From Streptosporangium sp. NBC_01495 (GTDB taxonomy: Bacteria; Actinomycetota; Actinomycetes; Streptosporangiales; Streptosporangiaceae): DNA of 64,000 nucleotides. This document shows positions 16,072-24,414 of this stretch, in pieces. The stretch is from NCBI RefSeq assembly GCF_036250735.1, contig NZ_CP109430.1, positions 3,410,001 to 3,474,000 on the forward strand. The letters are read 5' to 3'. The notes beneath the pieces are model-generated. The model had not been told where the DNA came from, searched no databases, and saw only the letters and a program-made list of their open reading frames with translations. The translations under genes and the position numbers were made by a program. Numbering within the stretch: position 1 is the stretch's first letter; each line of letters begins with the position of its first letter.

Positions 16072-16111
16072 TTTGTCCGAAATTGGACAAAGCCTACTAT
16101 TTCTGTAGGGT
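16072..16111 (+). promoter_or_regulatory. Promoter with an operator over its -35 box, ahead of the Opp operon
   Basis: TTTGTCC-GAAATT-GGACAAA (16072-16091) is a perfect inverted repeat with 7-bp arms. Its right part contains a -35-like TTGGAC (16083-16088), followed after exactly 17 bases by a -10-like TAGGGT (16106-16111). The leader to the first gene would be about 190 nt. A repressor on the palindrome would block the -35. The TGTCC/GGACA core also occurs in the PucR-deaminase gap, suggesting one regulator for both operons. Confidence 0.6.
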
Positions 16112-16310
16112 TAGCTGAGAAGCCGCTGACGACGTGTTCCCAGCCTGTCGTCGGCGGCGTACCGCACGAAACCCTCCCGGCGAGCCCTCGCCGACCGCAA
16201 CGAAGTGAGCTGTCCGAAACCGCGTCCGCACCGGCCCCCGCGAGCATCGTCGATCATGCCCGTGTCTCCCGTGCGGTCCGGTGGCGCGGACGGCCAGCAG
16301 GAGAGACACA

Positions 16311-17858
16311 GTGAACAGGAAGACGACGCCGTTCATCGGAGCCGTGATCGCGGCCACGCTGGTCCTCGCCGGCTGTGGCTCGGGCCCCGGCCCTGACTCC
16401 GGCGCCGGTTCCGGTTCCGGCTCCGGCTCCGGGGGAAGCGCGGCGCCCGCCTTCGACCCGGCCGCGACGATCGAGGTCGGCTCGCTCTACGAGCCGCAGA
16501 ACCTCGACAACACCGGCGGCGGCGGGCAGGGCACGACGGAGGCCTTCAACGGCAACGTCTACGAGGGCCTGTTCAGGCTCACCGACGAGGGCAAGGTCGA
16601 GAACCTGCTCGCCGAGAGCCACGAGGTCAGCTCCGACGGCCTCACCTACACCTTCACCCTGCGCGACGGTGTCAAGTTCCACTCGGGCGACCCCCTCACC
16701 TCCGCCGACGTGAAGAACAGCATCGAGCGGGTCACCGCGAAGGAGTCGCAGTCGGCCCGCAAGAGCAGCTTCGCCGTCGTCAAGAGCATCGAGACGCCCG
16801 ACGACGGCACGGTCGTCGTGAAGCTGAAGGACAAGTCGATCTCCTTCGTCTACAACCTCAGCTATGTCTGGATCGTCAACGACGCGGCGAAGGACCTGGC
16901 GACGTCCGAGGACGGCACCGGCCCGTACCGGCTCGGCGAGTGGAAGCGCGGCTCCACGCTGAGCCTGACGCCGTTCGACGGCTACTGGGGCACCGCCCCG
17001 ACGAACAAGGGCGTGGTGTTCCACTACTTCACCTCGGCGACCGCGCTCAACAACGCGCTGCTGACCGACGCCGTCGACGTCGTGACCAGCGAGCAGAGCC
17101 CGGACGCGCTGGAGCAGTTCAAGAACAACCCGAACTACAAGGTCAACGACGGCCGGTCGACGACCAAGCTCCTGCTCGCCTTCAACGACAAGGTCAAGCC
17201 GTTCGACAACAAGCTCGTCCGCAAGGCCGTCAGCTCCGCCATCGACGACCGCAAGCTGCTCGACTCCGTCTGGGGCGGCTACGGGACGCCGATCGGCTCG
17301 ATGGTCCCGCCCACCGACCCGTGGTACGAGGACCTCACCTCGGTCGACCCCTACGACGTGGAGCTGGCCAAGAAGCAGCTCGCCGAGGCGGGCTTCGCGA
17401 ACGGGTTCGACTTCACGCTCGACACCCCGAACTACGACCCGCACCCCACCGCGGCCACGTTCATCAAGGGCGAGCTGGCCAAGATCGGCGTCAACGTGAC
17501 GATCAACGTCATCACCGCCGACGAGTGGTACACCAAGGTGTTCAAGAACCGCGACTTCACCGCCACGCTGCAGGAGCACGTCAACGACCGCGACGTCGTC
17601 TGGTACGGCAACCCCGACTTCTACTGGGGCTACGACAACCCCGAGGTGACCAAGCTGGTCGACGACGCGGAGAAGTCCGACACCGTCGAGAGGCAGGCCG
17701 AGCTGCTCAAGCAGGCCAACCGGCTGATCGCCGAGGACGCCGCCAGCGACTGGCTCTACCTCTACCCGCAGATCGTGGTGGCCTCGTCGTCGCTGTCGGG
17801 CTACCCGGTCAACGGCCTCAACTCGCAGTTCCACGCCTACGGCATCAAGAAGGGCTGA
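16311..17858 (+). CDS. ABC transporter substrate-binding lipoprotein, Opp/Dpp family (SBP family 5)
   Basis: About 515 residues from GTG 16311, with CAGGAG 7 bases upstream. Lipoprotein signal with lipobox LAGC (Cys22) and a Gly/Ser-rich tether. The family 5 core is evident: SLYEPQNLDNTGG, ESHEVSSDGLTYTFTLRDGVKFHSGDPL, GTGPYRLGEW, and the typical late motif ASDWLYLYPQ. These large two-lobed receptors deliver peptides, nickel chelates or other polar solutes to an Opp/Dpp permease, which follows immediately. The substrate is unclear; closeness to the nucleobase operon and a shared operator word hint at linked regulation. Confidence 0.93.
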   Translation: MNRKTTPFIGAVIAATLVLAGCGSGPGPDSGAGSGSGSGSGGSAAPAFDPAATIEVGSLYEPQNLDNTGGGGQGTTEAFNGNVYEGLFRLTDEGKVENLLAESHEVSSDGLTYTFTLRDGVKFHSGDPLTSADVKNSIERVTAKESQSARKSSFAVVKSIETPDDGTVVVKLKDKSISFVYNLSYVWIVNDAAKDLATSEDGTGPYRLGEWKRGSTLSLTPFDGYWGTAPTNKGVVFHYFTSATALNNALLTDAVDVVTSEQSPDALEQFKNNPNYKVNDGRSTTKLLLAFNDKVKPFDNKLVRKAVSSAIDDRKLLDSVWGGYGTPIGSMVPPTDPWYEDLTSVDPYDVELAKKQLAEAGFANGFDFTLDTPNYDPHPTAATFIKGELAKIGVNVTINVITADEWYTKVFKNRDFTATLQEHVNDRDVVWYGNPDFYWGYDNPEVTKLVDDAEKSDTVERQAELLKQANRLIAEDAASDWLYLYPQIVVASSSLSGYPVNGLNSQFHAYGIKKG

Positions 17859-17887
17859 TGCCCGGCACCGCCGCACCCCGCCGACCC

Positions 17888-17912
17888 GGCCCGCCGCCCC
17901 GCGCGGCGGGCC
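17888..17912. other. Strong hairpin between the binding-protein and permease genes
   Basis: GGCCCGCCGC (17888-17897) pairs perfectly with GCGGCGGGCC (17903-17912) around CCCGC. It lies 29 bases after the receptor stop and 22 before the permease start. Such hairpins often protect the receptor mRNA or attenuate downstream genes, raising receptor level relative to permease. Confidence 0.7.
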
Positions 17913-17934
17913 GGCCGGCGCCGAGTCCTCTCCC

Positions 17935-18900
17935 ATGATCACTTATCTGCTGCGGCGGGCGGCGTTCCTCGTCGTCTCGCTCCTGCTGGCCTGCGTCGTG
18001 CTGTTCCTGCTGCTGCGCCTGCTGCCCGGCGACCCCGCCAACGCGCTGCTGTCGGTCGGGGCCACCCCCGAGCAGATCGAGGCCGCCCGCCGGCAGATCG
18101 GCTCCGACCGCCCGCTGCCCGAGCAGTTCGCCACCTGGCTCGGCCAACTCGTCACCCTCGACCTGGGCGAGTCGTTCGTCAGCACTCTCCCGGTCGGCCC
18201 GGAGATCGCCTCCCGCCTGGTCGTCACCGTCCCGCTCACCCTGCTGTCCTTCCTCCTGGCCGTGGCCGTCGCCGTGCCGGTCGGCTTCGTCGCCGCCCAC
18301 CGCGCGGGCACCTGGTACGGGTCCCTGCTCAGCGGGCTGTCCCAGCTGGGCATCGCGGTCCCGGCCTTCTGGGTGGGGATGCTGCTGGTCACGGTGTTCG
18401 CGCTGCGGCTGAGGATGTTCCCGGCCGGCGGTTTCCCGAGGGACGACTGGGCCGACCCGGTCGCGGCCCTCACCTCGCTGGCACTGCCCGTCGTCACGAT
18501 CGCCCTCGTCATGTCGGCCTCGCTCATCCGCTACGTCCGCTCCGCCACCCTGGACGTGCTCGGCAGCGACCACCTGCGGACCTTCAGGGCGCTCGGCTCC
18601 TCCTTCACCGGGGCGATGTGGCGGCACGGCCTGCGCAACGCGGCGGTGCCCGTCGTCTCCATCCTCGGGATCGAGCTCGCCACGACCTTCCTCGGGGCCG
18701 TCGTCGTCGAGAGCGTGTTCGCCCTCCCCGGCCTCGGCGGCATGCTGGTCAAGGGGATCGCCCAGCACGACTACCCGGTGATCCAGGGCATCCTGTTCGT
18801 CAGCACCTTCGCGGTCCTGCTGATCGGCTTCGCCGCCGACCTCGCCCAGCGGCTCATCGACCCCCGGCTGCGCGGCACCGTCTCCGGAGGCCCCCGATGA
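17935..18900 (+). CDS. Opp/Dpp-type ABC permease, subunit B
   Basis: 321 residues. An N-terminal membrane helix (LLRRAAFLVVSLLLACVVLF) precedes the periplasmic segment LLPGDPANALL...GSDRPLPEQFATWLGQL characteristic of DppB/OppB, then five more helices. The EAA cytoplasmic loop (TFRALGSSFTGAMWRHGLRNA) that docks on the ATPase is intact. It forms the membrane channel with the following C subunit. No clear ribosome site lies before ATG 17935. The stop overlaps the next start. Confidence 0.93.
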   Translation: MITYLLRRAAFLVVSLLLACVVLFLLLRLLPGDPANALLSVGATPEQIEAARRQIGSDRPLPEQFATWLGQLVTLDLGESFVSTLPVGPEIASRLVVTVPLTLLSFLLAVAVAVPVGFVAAHRAGTWYGSLLSGLSQLGIAVPAFWVGMLLVTVFALRLRMFPAGGFPRDDWADPVAALTSLALPVVTIALVMSASLIRYVRSATLDVLGSDHLRTFRALGSSFTGAMWRHGLRNAAVPVVSILGIELATTFLGAVVVESVFALPGLGGMLVKGIAQHDYPVIQGILFVSTFAVLLIGFAADLAQRLIDPRLRGTVSGGPR

Positions 18901-19763
18901 ACACCGCGGCCTCCCCGTTGAAAGCCCCGGCGCCGCAAGCCCCCGCCCGGCCGAGGCGGTCCACGACGCTCGTGATCGGATGCGTGCTCGCCGGCCTGGT
19001 CGTCGCCGTCGCGGTCGTCTCCCTCCTCTGGCTCCCGTACGCCCCGGATGACACCTCCGGAGACCGGCTGATGCCCCCGGGGGCCGCCCACCCGCTGGGC
19101 ACCGACAAGCTCGGCCGGGACCTGCTCACCCAGCTGATGATCGGCGCGCGGATCGCGCTGACGGTCGGGGTGGGATCGGTCCTGCTCGGCGGCGTCCTCG
19201 GCCTGCTCGCCGGTCTCGCGGCCGGGTTCGCCACCCGGTGGCTCGACGACACGCTCTCGGCGCTGCTCGACATCCTCATCGCCTTCCCCATCCTGCTCCT
19301 GGCCATGCTCGTCGTCGCGGTGCGCTCGGCGTCGCTCGGCTCGGCGGTCCTGGCGATCGGGCTGGGCATGTCCGCGGTCGTGGCGAGGCTGACCCGGGTG
19401 CTCGTCAAGCGCGTGCTGGCCCAGGACTTCGTCACGGCCTCGCGCACCTCGGGAACCTCCTGGCCGCGCGTGGTGACCGAGCACGTCCTGCCGAACATCT
19501 GGCCGACGCTGCTGGTCAACCTCGCGCTCCAGCTCGGCCTCGCCGTGCTGGCCGAGGCGTCCCTGTCCTACCTGGGGCTCGGCCCGCCCCCGCCGAACGC
19601 CTCCTGGGGACGCATGCTGGAGGAGGCCCAGGCGACCGTGCTCACCGCGCCGGTCGGCGCCGTCGCCCCCGGCGTGCTGCTGGTCGTGCTCGTCGTCGGG
19701 GTGAACCTGATCGCCGACGGCCTGCGGGACGTGGCCGACCCGACCCGGCGGAGGACCCGATGA
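18897..19763 (+). CDS. Opp/Dpp-type ABC permease, subunit C
   Basis: About 288 residues from ATG 18897, overlapping the subunit B stop (ATGA). The DppC/OppC signature is clear: a Pro/Ala-rich N-terminus, a first helix, then PGAAHPLGTDKLGRDLLTQL and the EAA loop TASRTSGTSWPRVVTEHVLPN. The C-terminal membrane motif AEASLSYLGLGPPPPNASWG is diagnostic for the family. It pairs with subunit B as the importer's transmembrane heterodimer. Stop and next start overlap again at 19760-19763. Confidence 0.94.
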   Translation: MNTAASPLKAPAPQAPARPRRSTTLVIGCVLAGLVVAVAVVSLLWLPYAPDDTSGDRLMPPGAAHPLGTDKLGRDLLTQLMIGARIALTVGVGSVLLGGVLGLLAGLAAGFATRWLDDTLSALLDILIAFPILLLAMLVVAVRSASLGSAVLAIGLGMSAVVARLTRVLVKRVLAQDFVTASRTSGTSWPRVVTEHVLPNIWPTLLVNLALQLGLAVLAEASLSYLGLGPPPPNASWGRMLEEAQATVLTAPVGAVAPGVLLVVLVVGVNLIADGLRDVADPTRRRTR

Positions 19764-20572
19764 GCCTGCTCGACGTCACGGGACTGCGCGTGCGCTCCGC
19801 CGACGGCCGCGACCTCGTCAGGGACCTGTCCTTCACGATCGACCCGGGCGAGCGGCTCGGCCTGATCGGCGAGTCCGGGTCCGGCAAGTCCCTGACCGCC
19901 CTCGCGATCATGGGCCTGCTGCCGTCCGGCATGACCGTCTCCGGCAGCGTCGTGCTCGACCCGCCGGGAACGGGTCCGTCCGAGGTCGTCGGCGCTCCCG
20001 AGCGGCGCCTGAACGGGCTGCGCGGCCGGGCGGTTTCGGTTGTCTTCCAGGAGCCGCTGACGGCACTCGACCCGCTCATGAGGGTCGGCCGCCAGCTCGC
20101 CGAGCCCATCAGGCGCCGGCGAGGGCTGCGCGGCGCCGCCCTGCGCGCCGCCGTGGCCGCCGCGCTCCAGGAGGTCCGGATCGCCGAACCCGGCCGCGTC
20201 GCACGGGCGTACCCGCACGAGATCTCCGGCGGCCAGCGTCAGCGCGTCGCCATCGCGATGGCCCTGGCCTGCGAACCCGCGCTGCTCATCGCCGACGAGC
20301 CGACCACGGCTCTCGACGTGACGGTGCAGGCGGAGGTGCTCGCCCTGCTCGGCGGTCTGGTCACCGCCCGGGGCATGGCCCTGCTGTTCATCGGCCACGA
20401 CCTCGCGGTCGTCTCCGGGATCACCGACCGCGTCCTCGTCCTCAAGGACGGCGAGGCCGTCGAGTCGGGAACCGTCAGGGAGATCGTGAACGCGCCGCGC
20501 CACCCGTACACCCGGTCACTGGTGGCGGGCGCCCGGCACCTCGACAGCGCACTGGATTGGACGAACCGTTGA
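19760..20572 (+). CDS. Opp/Dpp-type ABC ATPase, subunit D
   Basis: About 270 residues. Walker A GESGSGKS, Q-loop VFQEPLTALDPLM, signature SGGQRQR, Walker B LLIADEP and switch His (IGHDLAVV) are all present. The C-terminus keeps the HPYTRSL motif but stops soon after and lacks the cysteine cluster some OppD/DppD proteins use for a 4Fe-4S site. It powers the adjacent importer as a heterodimer with the last gene of the operon. GAGGACCCG serves as ribosome site inside the preceding gene. Confidence 0.93.
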   Translation: MSLLDVTGLRVRSADGRDLVRDLSFTIDPGERLGLIGESGSGKSLTALAIMGLLPSGMTVSGSVVLDPPGTGPSEVVGAPERRLNGLRGRAVSVVFQEPLTALDPLMRVGRQLAEPIRRRRGLRGAALRAAVAAALQEVRIAEPGRVARAYPHEISGGQRQRVAIAMALACEPALLIADEPTTALDVTVQAEVLALLGGLVTARGMALLFIGHDLAVVSGITDRVLVLKDGEAVESGTVREIVNAPRHPYTRSLVAGARHLDSALDWTNR

Positions 20573-21513
20573 CCCGGCCCACCCCGGACCAGCCATCCGA
20601 GCCGTCCGAGCTCGCCGGGCCCCCCGAGTCCGCTGCCGGCACGACCGACGGGTCCTCCCCGGACGCCGCCGGGTCCGCCGGGTCCGCTCGGGCGGGGGCG
20701 GCGTCGGCCGGGCCCGTCCCCGACGCGGTGGTCCAGCCCATCCTGGAGGCGCGCCAGGTGGGCTTCGCCTACCGCGGGGCGGCGGCCCCCGTGCTCTCCG
20801 ACGTCTCCTTCCAGGTGCTGCCGGGGCGCAGCACGGCCCTGGTCGGAGAGTCGGGGGCGGGCAAGACGACGCTGCTGCGCCTGCTGCTCGGCCTGGCCGT
20901 ACCCACCGAGGGACGGATCCTCTTCGACGGGACGCCGCTCTCGCCGCGCGACCGCGGGCGGATGCGCGCGTTCCGCCGCGGCGTGCAGACCGTGTTCCAG
21001 GACCCGTACTCCTCGCTCGACCCGCGGCAGCGCGTGGGCAGGATCGTCGCCGAACCGCTCCGCTCGCTCGGTCTGGTACCGGCGTCGCGGTGGAACTCCT
21101 CGGCCGCGGACCTGCGCGTCGCCGCCGCGCTCGAAGCCGTCGGGCTGCCGGCCGACGCCGCGCGCCGTTACCCGCACGAGTTCTCCGGCGGGCAGCGCCA
21201 GCGCGTCGCCATCGCGCGGGCCATCGTGTGCGAGCCCCGGGTCCTGCTCGCCGACGAGCCCGTCAGCGCCCTGGACGTCTCCACGCGCGTACGCGTCATC
21301 GACCTGCTGGCCGAACTGCGCGAGAGCCACGGGCTCACCGTCGTGATGGTCTCCCACGACCTCGCCGTGGTCGCGATGCTCTGCGACCACACGGCGGTTC
21401 TCGAACGCGGCCGGATCGTGGAGCAGGGCGACACCGCCACCGTGCTCGGCTCTCCCCGCCACCCCTACACCCGGCGCCTGATCGACAGCGTGCCGAGGCT
21501 CCCCGCCACCTGA
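20569..21513 (+). CDS. Opp/Dpp-type ABC ATPase, subunit F
   Basis: About 314 residues if the TTG at 20569 is used; this overlaps the previous stop as TTGA and has GGAC upstream. An in-frame TTG at 20557 is the alternative. An unusual disordered N-terminus of about 60 residues (Pro/Ser/Ala/Gly) precedes the ATPase core: Walker A GESGAGKTT, Q-loop VFQDPYSSLDPRQ, SGGQRQR, Walker B LLADEP, and SHDLAV. The DppF-type ending HPYTRRLIDSVP is present. It completes the five-gene importer. Confidence 0.92.
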   Translation: MTRPTPDQPSEPSELAGPPESAAGTTDGSSPDAAGSAGSARAGAASAGPVPDAVVQPILEARQVGFAYRGAAAPVLSDVSFQVLPGRSTALVGESGAGKTTLLRLLLGLAVPTEGRILFDGTPLSPRDRGRMRAFRRGVQTVFQDPYSSLDPRQRVGRIVAEPLRSLGLVPASRWNSSAADLRVAAALEAVGLPADAARRYPHEFSGGQRQRVAIARAIVCEPRVLLADEPVSALDVSTRVRVIDLLAELRESHGLTVVMVSHDLAVVAMLCDHTAVLERGRIVEQGDTATVLGSPRHPYTRRLIDSVPRLPAT

Positions 21514-21633
21514 CCGGCCCGTCCCACCGTCCTGCCGAATCCGCCGCCCACTAACCCGTCAGAAGCCGGACCCGGGGAGCGCCAGGTACGGGAGGCGTGG
21601 AAACTTGGGGCCGCTGTCCTTAGCCGGCGTGTC

Positions 21634-22560
21634 TCATTCCTCTGTCAGCACTCCGGCGATCTCGTCGGCGAGCGTTGAGTCAGTGGCCGCGATGAACATC
21701 TGGCGTCGGTCCATCGCCTCGGCGATATCGCTCAAGGTATCGAGCCGATAGTTCAGTGAGATGGGCTTGCCCTGGAGGTCGATGACGGTCCCGCCGGCCG
21801 CGCTGAGGATGTAGTGGCCTGGGGCCAGGTCCCAGATCGCGAAGCCCTTCGAGAACTCGATCGTCGCGTCCGTGAAGCCGGCGGCGACATGGCACAAGCT
21901 GATGGAGCCGAAGTCCACACCGATGCGGCCACGGCTGTTCCCGTTGTCGGCAGGCCGGTTCAGTTCCCCGATCAGGCGGTTCTGCTGGGCCAGTGCCTGG
22001 AAGCGGTCGGGCTTCATCAGGAAGTTGGTGATGAGGGCTTCCTGTACGGGCACGGCTTGCCTCGGCCGGAGGGGATGAGCGGCGCCGCTCTGCTCGCGCA
22101 GGAACGCGTGATCCTGGCCGGCCTCGTCACGAGCCGCGGTGTAGATCTGAAGGTGATGGAAGATGTCGCCCACCACGGCGGCGATCGGACGTGCGAGGCT
22201 CCGCGAGTAGACCATGACGTGTGTGTAGCCGTAGAGGGAGCGGACAGCCATCTCGCTCGTGTCCAGCGGGTCCACGAGGACGCACAGGTCGGGGTCAGGG
22301 TCGTCGCCTATGACCTGCGGGTCGGCCTCTTCGCTGGCGTAGACGAAGGACGGGAAGATCTCTGAGAGCAGTTCCCGATAGCGGTCGTGGAGGAGCAGGT
22401 CGTAGTCGGACAGGAAGTTGTCCGTGTGCCGGGCGTTCGTGCGGTCGGCATGCTCGCCCGAGAGGGCGGCACTGATCAGTTGAGGGCGAATCTCACTGAT
22501 CAGCGTGGATACCAGAGCTGTGAGATCTTCGGCGACGCTCGGAAGCCGGGCCTCGGGCAC
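21634..22560 (-). CDS. Inositol-monophosphatase-family (FIG superfamily) phosphatase-like protein
   Basis: About 308 residues from GTG 22560, chosen because GGAGG sits 8 bases upstream. Metal-site motifs of the Mg2+-dependent, Li+-sensitive phosphatase fold are recognisable: acidic ASEEAD near 75-80, DPLDTSE near 97-103 (family DPIDGT), and WDLAPGHYILSAAGG. The usual Gly of DxDG is Thr-Ser here, so substrate or activity may differ from true inositol phosphatase. Third codon positions are much less GC-biased than in neighbours (ctt, gaa, gat, aca, gta, agt are frequent), a sign of recent acquisition. No functional partner is adjacent. Confidence 0.75.
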   Translation of the reverse strand: MPEARLPSVAEDLTALVSTLISEIRPQLISAALSGEHADRTNARHTDNFLSDYDLLLHDRYRELLSEIFPSFVYASEEADPQVIGDDPDPDLCVLVDPLDTSEMAVRSLYGYTHVMVYSRSLARPIAAVVGDIFHHLQIYTAARDEAGQDHAFLREQSGAAHPLRPRQAVPVQEALITNFLMKPDRFQALAQQNRLIGELNRPADNGNSRGRIGVDFGSISLCHVAAGFTDATIEFSKGFAIWDLAPGHYILSAAGGTVIDLQGKPISLNYRLDTLSDIAEAMDRRQMFIAATDSTLADEIAGVLTEE

Positions 22561-22694
22561 TGCGTGTACCTCCGTTGTCAGCGTAACTCCAAGGGTGGTT
22601 CGATCCCCGGAGGGGACATCGTCGCAGCGATGAACACCGCCGTCACCGCAGGACGACCCCTCAACCTCTACGCCCCGCCCTGACAAACCACCGG

Positions 22695-23165
22695 CTAGCG
22701 CAGCAACGGGAGTTTGCCCGTGAGGCGCTCCACGGTCTGGCGCGGGCCCAGCAGGCTCACCGCGTAGTAGGAGAGGTCCTCGCCGTCGGCGTGGGCCAGG
22801 CCGGCCAGATACTCGTCGTAGACATTGGTCCGCTGCGCGATGGCCGCCATGTCTGCGACGACCAGCTCCGGCTCCCCGGCGGCCTCGTTCCTGATCCGGC
22901 GGACGACGTCGGCGGGCGCGGCCAGCACCGTGCACCCGGTCCAGGGCAGCCCGGCGTGGGTGTGGCCCGAGGCGTCGGTGCCCGCCGACCCCAGGATCGC
23001 CGGAACGGCGCCGCCCACGGACGCGGCCAGGCAGGCGGCGGCGTTGGCCTGCAGGCCCCTGGGCAGGTCATGGTCGATCACGATCACCCATTTCACCGGA
23101 AGCCGCCGGGTGGGCAGGTCGGTCCGGCGGTCGAGGGTGTCGATCCAGTCGGCCGGCATGGTCAT
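22695..23165 (-). CDS. DUF2000 family protein
   Basis: 156 residues; AGAGG lies about 7 bases before ATG 23165. The recognisable family core is KWVIVIDHDLPRGLQANAAA near residue 25, followed by a Gly/Ala-rich segment and PADVVRRIRNEAAG. DUF2000 proteins are small soluble proteins of unknown biochemical role with a fold related to peptidyl-tRNA hydrolase 2. The gene diverges from an AsnC/Lrp regulator, a common neighbour, suggesting amino-acid-responsive expression. A role in aminoacyl or amino-acid metabolism would be speculation. Confidence 0.8.
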   Translation of the reverse strand: MTMPADWIDTLDRRTDLPTRRLPVKWVIVIDHDLPRGLQANAAACLAASVGGAVPAILGSAGTDASGHTHAGLPWTGCTVLAAPADVVRRIRNEAAGEPELVVADMAAIAQRTNVYDEYLAGLAHADGEDLSYYAVSLLGPRQTVERLTGKLPLLR

Positions 23166-23237
23166 CCGCGTTCCTCTCTCCGAACTTGTGAGAGGAGATT
23201 CGCAGCCTCTCCGTAGGCTTCACAAATCATCTGTGCT

Positions 23238-23260
23238 ATTTCCGAAGGAAGTTCGGAGAT
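23238..23260. promoter_or_regulatory. Inverted repeat, likely AsnC operator
   Basis: ATTTCCGAA (23238-23246) and TTCGGAGAT (23252-23260) are complementary in 8 of 9 positions around GGAAG; the inner 6 bp (TCCGAA/TTCGGA) are perfect. It lies in the 107-bp divergent gap, about 20 bp before the regulator start, as expected for an autoregulated AsnC/Lrp gene. Confidence 0.6.
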
Positions 23261-23278
23261 TTCTGGGAAGATGTGTCC

Positions 23279-23770
23279 GTGGACGAACTTGACACGGCCA
23301 TACTCGCCGAACTCCAGCGCGACGGCCGCCAGACCAACCGCGAGCTGGCCGAGCGGCTCGGCATCGCGCCCTCGACCTGCCTGGAGCGGGTGCGGTCCCT
23401 GCGGAACAGGGAGGTGATCGAGGGCTTCCACGCCGAGGTCAACTTCGCCGCCATCGGCCGTCCGGTCCAGGCGCTCATCAACGTCCGGCTGCATCCGAAG
23501 ATCAGGGAGGCGGTCGAGGGCTTCCGCGACCATGTCGCCGCGCTCCCCGAGACCATCGCGATCTTCGTGGTGTCCGGCGGCGACGACTTCATCATCCAGG
23601 TGGCCGTACGCGACACCGGCCACCTGCGCGACTTCGTCCTCGACCACGTCTCCCGGCACCGCAACATCGCCGACGTCCGCACCTCGCTGGTCTACGACCA
23701 CATCCGCAAGACCTCCGTCGAGGTCCTGCCCCCCGAGCGGCCCAGCCCGCCACGGACCGGCCGGCGCTGA
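23279..23770 (+). CDS. Lrp/AsnC-family transcriptional regulator
   Basis: About 163 residues from GTG 23279 (MDELDTAIL), where GGGAAG lies at proper distance; GTG 23273 is in frame but too close to it. HTH (QTNRELAERLGIAPSTCLERV) followed by the RAM ligand domain (PVQALINVRLHPKIREAV, IFVVSGGDDFIIQVAVRD). Distinct from the first Lrp gene in the window in sequence and neighbours. It diverges from the DUF2000 gene with a good palindrome between, so self- and neighbour-regulation are likely. The C-terminus has a short Pro/Arg extension. Confidence 0.93.
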   Translation: MDELDTAILAELQRDGRQTNRELAERLGIAPSTCLERVRSLRNREVIEGFHAEVNFAAIGRPVQALINVRLHPKIREAVEGFRDHVAALPETIAIFVVSGGDDFIIQVAVRDTGHLRDFVLDHVSRHRNIADVRTSLVYDHIRKTSVEVLPPERPSPPRTGRR

Positions 23771-23856
23771 GTGTGCGCGAGGTGATGGCTCTGGCGCCGG
23801 AGACGTTTCCCTGGCATCCGAGGCAACCTGGACGGCGGGTCGAGCATGGAAGAGAT

Positions 23857-24414
23857 ATGCAATCTCAGATTCGACGAGCGGTAGTGGAACCGCCACCGGC
23901 GGCGGAGCCACCGGTGGACACGGCTCCGGGGGACGCCGCCGTGGCCGAGTTGTTCCTGGCCCACAGGCTTGGCCTCGTCCGTTTGGCGTTCCTGCTGGTG
24001 GGGGACGAGGAAACGGCCGAGGACGTCGTTCAGGACGCCTTCGCGGCGCTTCAGCGCCGCTGGGGCCGGTTGACCGACCACGGCCGGATACTGCCCTACC
24101 TGCGGGCCGCCGTGGTGAACGGGTGCCGCATGGTTCACCGGCGGCGCGCGATCATCGGCAGGTTCACCGGTGACCGGGAAACACCGTTCTGGTCGGCGGA
24201 GGCCGCCACCCTGCTGGGCGAGACGCGTCGTGAGGTGTTTCTGGCCGTACGGGCGCTGCCGCGCCGCCAGCGCGAGGCCGTGGTGCTGCGCTACTACCTC
24301 GACCTGTCGGAGGCGGAGATCTCCGAGGCCATGGGGGTCAGCCGCGGAACGGTGAAGTCGACCATCTTTCGAGCCCTCAGGGCACTCGCCGTGAAACTGG
24401 AGGAGACCCGATGA
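23857..24414 (+). CDS. ECF-like RNA polymerase sigma factor (SigE-type)
   Basis: About 185 residues from ATG 23857 (MQSQIRRAVV) preceded by GGAAGAG; an in-frame GTG at 23773 would add a non-family extension. Region 2 (LFLAHRLGLVRLAFLLVGDEE, then DVVQDAFAALQRRW) and region 4 (LPRRQREAVVLRYYLDLSEAE...MGVSRGTVKSTIFRAL) are both present, without region 3, as in group 4 sigma factors. It redirects RNA polymerase to a stress or signal regulon. The stop overlaps the start of a membrane protein that is probably its signal-linked partner. Confidence 0.92.
   Translation: MQSQIRRAVVEPPPAAEPPVDTAPGDAAVAELFLAHRLGLVRLAFLLVGDEETAEDVVQDAFAALQRRWGRLTDHGRILPYLRAAVVNGCRMVHRRRAIIGRFTGDRETPFWSAEAATLLGETRREVFLAVRALPRRQREAVVLRYYLDLSEAEISEAMGVSRGTVKSTIFRALRALAVKLEETR

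Noticed and set aside
16089-16310. A possible riboswitch in the Opp leader
   Set aside because: No known aptamer core could be recognised; the clear palindrome at the -35 explains regulation better.
22597-22608. GGTTCGATCCCC, resembling a tRNA T-loop
   Set aside because: The flanking stem pairs poorly and no acceptor, D-arm or anticodon arm could be found around it.
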